This document shows, piece by piece, positions 58,923 to 64,000 of a DNA stretch of 64,000 nt (its first letter is position 1; each line of letters begins with the position of its first letter). The DNA is taken from assembly GCF_965218915.1 (NCBI RefSeq), contig NZ_OZ244708.1, positions 3,038,001-3,102,000 on the forward strand, read 5' to 3'. Both the position numbers and the translations under genes were made by a program. The notes beneath the pieces were generated by a model. The model worked only from the letters and a program-made list of their open reading frames with translations. It searched no databases and was not told where the DNA came from. The DNA comes from Novosphingopyxis sp965218915. Its GTDB lineage: Bacteria; Pseudomonadota; Alphaproteobacteria; Sphingomonadales; Sphingomonadaceae.

Positions 58923-61900
58923 GTGCCCCGCTATTTCATCGATCGGCCGGTCTTTGCCTGGGTCATCGCGCTGGGCGTGCTGCTGTCCGGCATCATCGCG
59001 CTGCGCGCGCTGCCGATCGAGCAATATCCGCAGGTCAGCCCGCCGTCGCTGACGATCAACGTCGCCTATCCCGGCGCAGACGCGCAGACGCTGGAGCAGA
59101 ACGTCACTCAGGTGATCGAGCAACAGCTGAACGGGGTCGAGGGTTATCTCTACATGGCCAGTTCGAGCCAATCGAACGGGACGGCGTCGATCACGCTGAC
59201 GTTCGAGGCCGGCACCGACATCGATATCGCGCAGACCGAGGTGCAGAACCGGCTGTCCACCGTCGAAGCGCGGCTGCCCGACAGCGTGCGCCAGCAGGGC
59301 ATCACCGTGCGCCAGGCCAATAGCGGCTTCCTGCTGATCGTCGCGCTGTCGAGCACCGGCAACCGCTTCGGTCCGGTCGATCTCGGCAATATCGCCTCGC
59401 TCCAGGTGATCGACGAGCTGCGGCGTGTCCCCGGCGTGGGCGACGTCACCCTGTTCGGTTCGGAATATGCCATGCGCATCTGGCTCGATCCCGAACGGCT
59501 GGCCAGCTTCGGCCTGGCCCCTTCCGCCGTGCTCGCCGCGGTGCGCGAGCAGAACAGCCAGACCGCCGGCGGCTCGCTCGGCGCGCTGCCGACGCTGAGC
59601 GACCAGCAGATCGAGGCGACCATCGTCACCCAGGACCGCTTCTCGACCGTCGAGCAATTCGAGCAGATCATCCTGCGCGCCGCGGAGAGCGGCGCGACCG
59701 TGCGGCTGGGCGATGTCGCGCGGGTGGAAATCGGGGCGCAAAGCTACGGCACGTCGACCACGCTGAACGGCGAGCCGATGGCCGGCATGGCGGTGCAGCT
59801 GGCGACCGGCGCCAACGCGCTGAGCACCGCGGCCGGGGTCAAGGAGCGGATGAAGGAGCTCGCCCCCGGCCTGCCGCAGGGCGTCACCTACTCCATCCCA
59901 TACGACACCACGCCGTTCGTCCAGAGCTCGGTCGAGGAGGTGGTCATCACGCTCGTCGAGGCGATGGCGCTGGTGTTCCTCGTAATGTTCCTGTTCCTGC
60001 AGAACTGGCGTGCCACGATCATCCCCACGCTGGTCGTGCCGATCGCGCTGTCGGGTGCCTGCCTGGGGCTGTGGCTGTTCGGCTTCTCGATCAACGTGCT
60101 CACGCTGTTCGGCATGGTGCTCGCCATCGGCATTCTCGTCGACGACGCGATTGTCGTGATCGAGAATGTCGAGCGCATCATGCGCGAGGAGGGACTGCCT
60201 CCGCTGGAGGCCACGCGCAAGGCGATGGATCAGATTTCGGGCGCGATCATCGGCATCACGCTGGTGCTGGTGGCAGTGTTCGTGCCGATGGCGTTTTTCC
60301 CGGGCTCGACCGGCGGCATCTACCGGCAATTCTCCGTTACCCTAGCGATCTCGATCCTGTTCTCGGCGCTGATGGCGCTGACGCTGACCCCCGCGCTATG
60401 CGCGGCCTTTTTGAAGCCGATCGAGGACGACGAAATGCCGCTGGCCGAGCGCCGCGACCCGGATACCGAACAGACTGGCGGGGAAGCGGCCGGCCCCATC
60501 GCCCGGGGTATCGCGGCGGTGCGGCGTTTCTTCGCGGGTTTCAACCGCTGGTTCGGGCGGATGACGGAGCGCTACGGCCGGACCAACGATCGCATTCTCT
60601 CGCACCCGCTGCGCGGCCTCGCAATGTTCGCGCTGCTCGGCGCGCTCGCCATCTTTTTGTTTCTGCGCCTGCCCACCGCGTTCCTGCCGACCGAGGACCA
60701 GGGCTATCTGATCACCGTGGTGCAGGGTCCGCCGGGCTCCACGCGCAACCGGCTCGAGGAGGCGATCGCACCGGTGCAGAAATTCTGGCTCGACCAGCCC
60801 GAGGTCGCCGATCTCGTCGTGGTGCGGGGCTTCAGCTTTTTCGGCCAGGGACAGAATAACGCGCTGATGTTTTCGCCGTTCAAGCCATGGGACGAGCGCA
60901 CCGCCAAGGGCAGCGACGCAGCTTCGCTGCTCGGCAAGGCGATGGGCGTCTTCTCGCAGGTCGACGGCGCCATCGTGTTCGTCATCCAGCCGCCGCCGAT
61001 CCAGTCGCTCGGCAATGCCAGCGGCTTCTCGATCAAGCTCGAAGACCGCACCGGCGTGGGCCGCGACGTGCTGCAGCAGGCTTCGGGACAGCTGCTTGGC
61101 ATGGCCTCGCAAAGCGGCGTGCTCGCCAATGTGCGGCCCGAGGACCAGCCCGCCGCGCCGCAGCTCCAGGTCGAAATCGACCGCACGCTGGCGACCGCGC
61201 TCGGCCTGTCGATCAGCGACGTGAACGCCGCGCTGGCGATCAATTTCGGATCGGCCTATGCCAACGACTTCAACCGCAACGGCCGCGTGCTGCGCGTGAT
61301 CGTGCAGGCCGACGCGAAATATCGCATGACGCCCGAGGACGTGCTGCAGCTGCGCGTGCCCAATCCGCAAGGCGATCTCGTGCCGTTCAGCGCCTTCGCC
61401 ACCGCCGCATGGTCGGCCGGCCCGCCGAGCCTCGCGCGCTATAACGGCTATCCCGCCATGACGATTTCGGGCGAAGCCGCGCCCGGCCGATCGTCGGGCG
61501 CCGCGCTCGACGAAATGGAACGGCTCGCCAAGCAATTGCCCACCGGGATCGGCTTCGAATGGACCGGCATCAGTTACGAGGAGAAGCAGTCGGCCGGACA
61601 GGTCGGCGCGCTGCTCGGCATGTCGATCCTGGTCGTGTTCCTGCTACTCGCCGCTCTCTACGAAAGCTGGGCGATCCCGGTTTCGGTGCTGCTGATCGTG
61701 CCGATGGGCGTGCTCGGCGCGGTGCTGTTCTCGGTGATCCGGGGGTTGTCGGCGGACGTCTATTTCAACGTCGGCCTGATCACCATCATCGGTCTCGCCG
61801 CCAAGAATGCCATCCTGATCGTCGAGTTCGCGATCGAGGAGGAGGACCGTGGGCTGAAGCCGCTCGAAGCGGTCAAGGAAGCGGCCAAGCTGCGCCTCAG

Positions 61901-62171
61901 GCCCATCATCATGACCTCGCTCGCTTTTATTCTGGGCATGGTGCCGCTGGTGATCGCCAGCGGCGCGGGCGCGGCCAGCCGCATTGCCGTCGGCACCGGC
62001 GTGATGGGCGGGATGATCGCGGCGACCGGCATCGGCATCTTCGTGATCCCGCTGCTCTACCTTATGGTGCGCGAGAAACTTAGCCGCAAGAAACCGCATG
62101 CCTCAGGCTCGCTCGGCGAGGAACCCGCGCATCCGGGCGATAACCGCGAAGAGCCGGAGCCTGCATCATGA
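58923..62171 (+). CDS. RND multidrug efflux permease (HAE1, AcrB-like)
   Basis: A 1082-residue inner-membrane pump starting (GTG) PRYFIDRPVFAWVIALGVLL. HAE1 features: FGMVLAIGILVDDAIVVIENVERIM (TM4 with the Asp pair), LPTAFLPTEDQGYL, FSFFGQGQNNALMF, and GLAAKNAILIVEFA (TM10 Lys). The intracellular insert between the halves is about normal. GTG 58923 has an AAGGGCGG-like site; it lies ten bases after the adaptor stop. Likely exports drugs, dyes or bile-like compounds. Confidence 0.96.
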   Translation: MPRYFIDRPVFAWVIALGVLLSGIIALRALPIEQYPQVSPPSLTINVAYPGADAQTLEQNVTQVIEQQLNGVEGYLYMASSSQSNGTASITLTFEAGTDIDIAQTEVQNRLSTVEARLPDSVRQQGITVRQANSGFLLIVALSSTGNRFGPVDLGNIASLQVIDELRRVPGVGDVTLFGSEYAMRIWLDPERLASFGLAPSAVLAAVREQNSQTAGGSLGALPTLSDQQIEATIVTQDRFSTVEQFEQIILRAAESGATVRLGDVARVEIGAQSYGTSTTLNGEPMAGMAVQLATGANALSTAAGVKERMKELAPGLPQGVTYSIPYDTTPFVQSSVEEVVITLVEAMALVFLVMFLFLQNWRATIIPTLVVPIALSGACLGLWLFGFSINVLTLFGMVLAIGILVDDAIVVIENVERIMREEGLPPLEATRKAMDQISGAIIGITLVLVAVFVPMAFFPGSTGGIYRQFSVTLAISILFSALMALTLTPALCAAFLKPIEDDEMPLAERRDPDTEQTGGEAAGPIARGIAAVRRFFAGFNRWFGRMTERYGRTNDRILSHPLRGLAMFALLGALAIFLFLRLPTAFLPTEDQGYLITVVQGPPGSTRNRLEEAIAPVQKFWLDQPEVADLVVVRGFSFFGQGQNNALMFSPFKPWDERTAKGSDAASLLGKAMGVFSQVDGAIVFVIQPPPIQSLGNASGFSIKLEDRTGVGRDVLQQASGQLLGMASQSGVLANVRPEDQPAAPQLQVEIDRTLATALGLSISDVNAALAINFGSAYANDFNRNGRVLRVIVQADAKYRMTPEDVLQLRVPNPQGDLVPFSAFATAAWSAGPPSLARYNGYPAMTISGEAAPGRSSGAALDEMERLAKQLPTGIGFEWTGISYEEKQSAGQVGALLGMSILVVFLLLAALYESWAIPVSVLLIVPMGVLGAVLFSVIRGLSADVYFNVGLITIIGLAAKNAILIVEFAIEEEDRGLKPLEAVKEAAKLRLRPIIMTSLAFILGMVPLVIASGAGAASRIAVGTGVMGGMIAATGIGIFVIPLLYLMVREKLSRKKPHASGSLGEEPAHPGDNREEPEPAS

Positions 62172-63748
62172 TCCGCCGCCTCGCCCTCGCCTCGGGCGCA
62201 TCCCTGGCGCTGGCCGGCTGTGTCAATTTCGCGCCCGATCACGCGCGGCCAACTCTTTCGACCGAGCCGGCCTATGATCCGGATTACCGCCCCGACGGCG
62301 GCGTGGTCGCGAGCAGCCTGGCCTGGCAGGATTATTTCGCCGATCCGCGGCTGGACGCGCTGATCGCCGAGGCGCTGGCGAACAACCGCGATCTGCTCGC
62401 GGCGACCGCGCGGATCGAACAGGCGCAGGCGCAATACCGCATCCAGAACGCGCAGCGCCTGCCGACGATAGGCGTCAACGGCAGCGCTATCCGCAGCCGG
62501 GTCGGCAGCAGCGGAGCCGCGACGACCGGCGTGGGAACCGGTGTCGTTCCTGGAACCGGAACCGGTACGGGAGACGGCACCGGACGAGATCCGGCGGATG
62601 GTGCGGATGGCGATGATGGAACCGGAACGGGGACCGGAACCGTCACCGCCGGATCGGGCGGCGCCACGTTCAACCGGTTCAGCGTCGGCGTCGGCGTCTC
62701 CGCCTTCGAGCTCGATTTCTGGGGCCGCGTCGCCAATCTGACCGAAGCGGCGCGCGCGCAATATCTCGCTACCGTGGCGGCGCAGCGCGCCTTTTACCTC
62801 TCGCTGATCGGCGACACCGCCTCGGTTTATTATCAGCTGGTCGAAACGCAGGAGCAGCTCGCGCTCGCCCGGCGTACCGTGGAGAGCCGCCAGGAGGGCC
62901 TTCGCATCGCCCGGCTGCGGCTCGACGCCGGCGTCACCAGCGCGCTCGATTTCTATCAGGCCGAAACGCTGCTGACGCAGGCCGAGCAGCAAGTTTCGGT
63001 ACAGCAATTGAGCGCCGCCAATCTGACCAACCAGCTGACGGTGCTCGTCGGCGGCCGCTTGCCCGCCGATCTGCCGCCGGGCCTCGACCTGGCCGACCAG
63101 ACGGTGACCACCGCGCTCGATGCCGGCCTGCCATCGCGGCTGCTGCTGGTGCGCCCGGACATCGTCCAGGCCGAGGAGTTGCTGCGCGCCGACGAGGCCA
63201 ATATCGGCGCGGCGCGCGCGGCGTTCTTCCCGACGATCTCGCTGACCGGCACCGCAGGCTTCGCCTCGAGCAGCCTCGGCGGGCTGTTCAGCGGCGACGG
63301 CTTCACCTGGAGCATCGGACCGTCGCTGAGCCTGCCGATCTTCGACTGGGGCGCGCGCGATGCCGATCTCGGCCTGGCGCGCGCGCTGCGGCTCGAATCG
63401 GTCGCCAATTACGACCGGACGGTGCAGAACGCGTTTCGCGAGGTGTCCGACGCGCTGGCGGGGCGGCGCTACATCGCCGAGCAGGCGGCGGTGCTGCGCC
63501 GCGCCGTCGACGCGCAGGAGCGCATCGCGCACCTCGCCCGGCTGCGCTACCGCGAGGGCGTCGCCAATTATCTCGAGGTGCTCGACGCCGAACGCAATCT
63601 GTTCACCGCGCGGCAGACCCTGCTGACCGCCGAGCGGCAGGAGCTGCAGAATTTCGCGGCGCTCTACGTAGCGCTGGGCGGCGGCGCCGAAGTGCCGATC
63701 GCGCCGGTTTCGCTCGAGCCTTTGCGCCAGGAAATCGGCGACCAATAG
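62168..63748 (+). CDS. NodT-family outer-membrane efflux lipoprotein of the RND pump
   Basis: A 526-residue outer-membrane factor; the ATG overlaps the permease stop (ATGA). Signal LALASGASLALAGC with lipobox LAGC. OEP repeats with FELDFWG, LLVRPDIVQAEELL and LRYREGVANYLEVLDAERNL. A Gly/Thr/Asp-rich stretch at about residues 116-164 (TGVGTGVVPGTGTGTGDG...) precedes FELDFWG, the same place as the poly-Gly stretch in the first NodT. It completes the adaptor-permease-channel set. Confidence 0.93.
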   Translation: MIRRLALASGASLALAGCVNFAPDHARPTLSTEPAYDPDYRPDGGVVASSLAWQDYFADPRLDALIAEALANNRDLLAATARIEQAQAQYRIQNAQRLPTIGVNGSAIRSRVGSSGAATTGVGTGVVPGTGTGTGDGTGRDPADGADGDDGTGTGTGTVTAGSGGATFNRFSVGVGVSAFELDFWGRVANLTEAARAQYLATVAAQRAFYLSLIGDTASVYYQLVETQEQLALARRTVESRQEGLRIARLRLDAGVTSALDFYQAETLLTQAEQQVSVQQLSAANLTNQLTVLVGGRLPADLPPGLDLADQTVTTALDAGLPSRLLLVRPDIVQAEELLRADEANIGAARAAFFPTISLTGTAGFASSSLGGLFSGDGFTWSIGPSLSLPIFDWGARDADLGLARALRLESVANYDRTVQNAFREVSDALAGRRYIAEQAAVLRRAVDAQERIAHLARLRYREGVANYLEVLDAERNLFTARQTLLTAERQELQNFAALYVALGGGAEVPIAPVSLEPLRQEIGDQ

Positions 63749-63867
63749 ACATGCCGGCGCTCCGGGCTGCGCTTTGCAGAAGCGGCGCCCGCTTCACGGC
63801 TATTATCGCAATGACCATCATAAATATGATCGTGGTCGGATCGAATCCACGCTTCCGCTATCGGCCT

Positions 63868-64000
63868 TTATTGGACCGCTTCGCGCTCCCAGAAACGCAG
63901 CTTGCCGCATGTTTCGATGAAGCCTGACGCATCACCAGCGCCGCTCAACTTCATGCAGCCGTCGTCGAGGCGTTCGTCGAGCCCGATGGCCGCGAAGATC
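63868..64000 (-). CDS. C-terminal end of an unrecognised gene (cut by right edge)
   Basis: The reverse frame is open from the window edge to a TAA at 63868-63870. It encodes 43 visible residues (IFAAIGLDERLDDGCMKLSG...GFIETCGKLRFWEREAVQ). Composition is that of a real protein, and the 119 bases between it and nodT suit convergent genes. No family can be named from so short a piece. Confidence 0.55.
   Translation of the reverse strand, partial: IFAAIGLDERLDDGCMKLSGAGDASGFIETCGKLRFWEREAVQ

Overview
The window is GC-rich, densely coded chromosomal DNA. The gene set suggests an alphaproteobacterium of the order Sphingomonadales: short type ProS, two NodT-family outer-membrane factors, a SWIB mini-protein, a TelA pair, a paoABC-like aldehyde oxidoreductase, and many short palindromic repeats of the kind scattered through sphingomonad genomes. 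The taxon is inferred from gene style, not from an rRNA marker; no rRNA, prophage, CRISPR array or insertion sequence was seen.

Layout. 1-3.7 kb: C-terminal part of an RND permease, the tRNA-hydroxylation rhodanese TrhO and a GST-like protein. 3.7-8.7 kb: a tightly coupled reverse-strand operon (TetR regulator, EmrA-like adaptor, EmrB-like MFS pump, NodT outer-membrane factor) with an inverted-repeat operator just upstream of the regulator. 8.8-16.3 kb: an M49-like metallopeptidase lipoprotein, small secreted or lipid-anchored proteins, CspA, SWIB, PAP2 and DUF427 proteins. 16.4-18 kb: soxR divergent from two coupled VOC genes, with a textbook SoxR box between them. 18-23 kb: rlmN, a histidine phosphatase, an outer-membrane protein and dnaN. 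23.4-27 kb: a single-chain MmeI-like type IIL restriction-modification gene. 27-32.5 kb: bipA, a YfeH-like carrier, and telA with an XpaC-like partner. 32.6-39 kb: tRNA-Val(CAC), ygfZ, pyrC, a sterol-desaturase-family protein, a GT39-like membrane protein, an alpha/beta hydrolase, and a small XRE/membrane-protein operon. 39.7-47.1 kb: thrS, infC (apparent AUA start), a VOC protein, exported msrA, a pabB-pabC fusion and proS. 47.2-57.6 kb: a molybdenum-cofactor island. 57.7-63.7 kb: a complete tripartite RND pump. The right edge cuts an unrecognised reverse-strand gene.

The Moco island joins two arms. One (XdhC, MocA, PaoABC-like) would make and sulfurate the cytosine form of the cofactor for a xanthine-oxidase-family aldehyde oxidoreductase. 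The other (MobA, FdhD, YdeP/FdhF-like oxidoreductase) uses the bis-guanine form. MoaA supplies the first step for both.

The most unusual signal is the repeat network. At least six families of palindromic elements sit between genes, and some have entered genes without breaking the frame: one inside ygfZ and two inside the MmeI-like gene. Another copy supplies the last codons and stop of pyrC. The hairpin core of the ygfZ insert recurs, with compensatory stem changes, as a 39-bp tandem repeat near 39.3 kb. This looks like a counterpart of Rickettsia palindromic elements that become translated.
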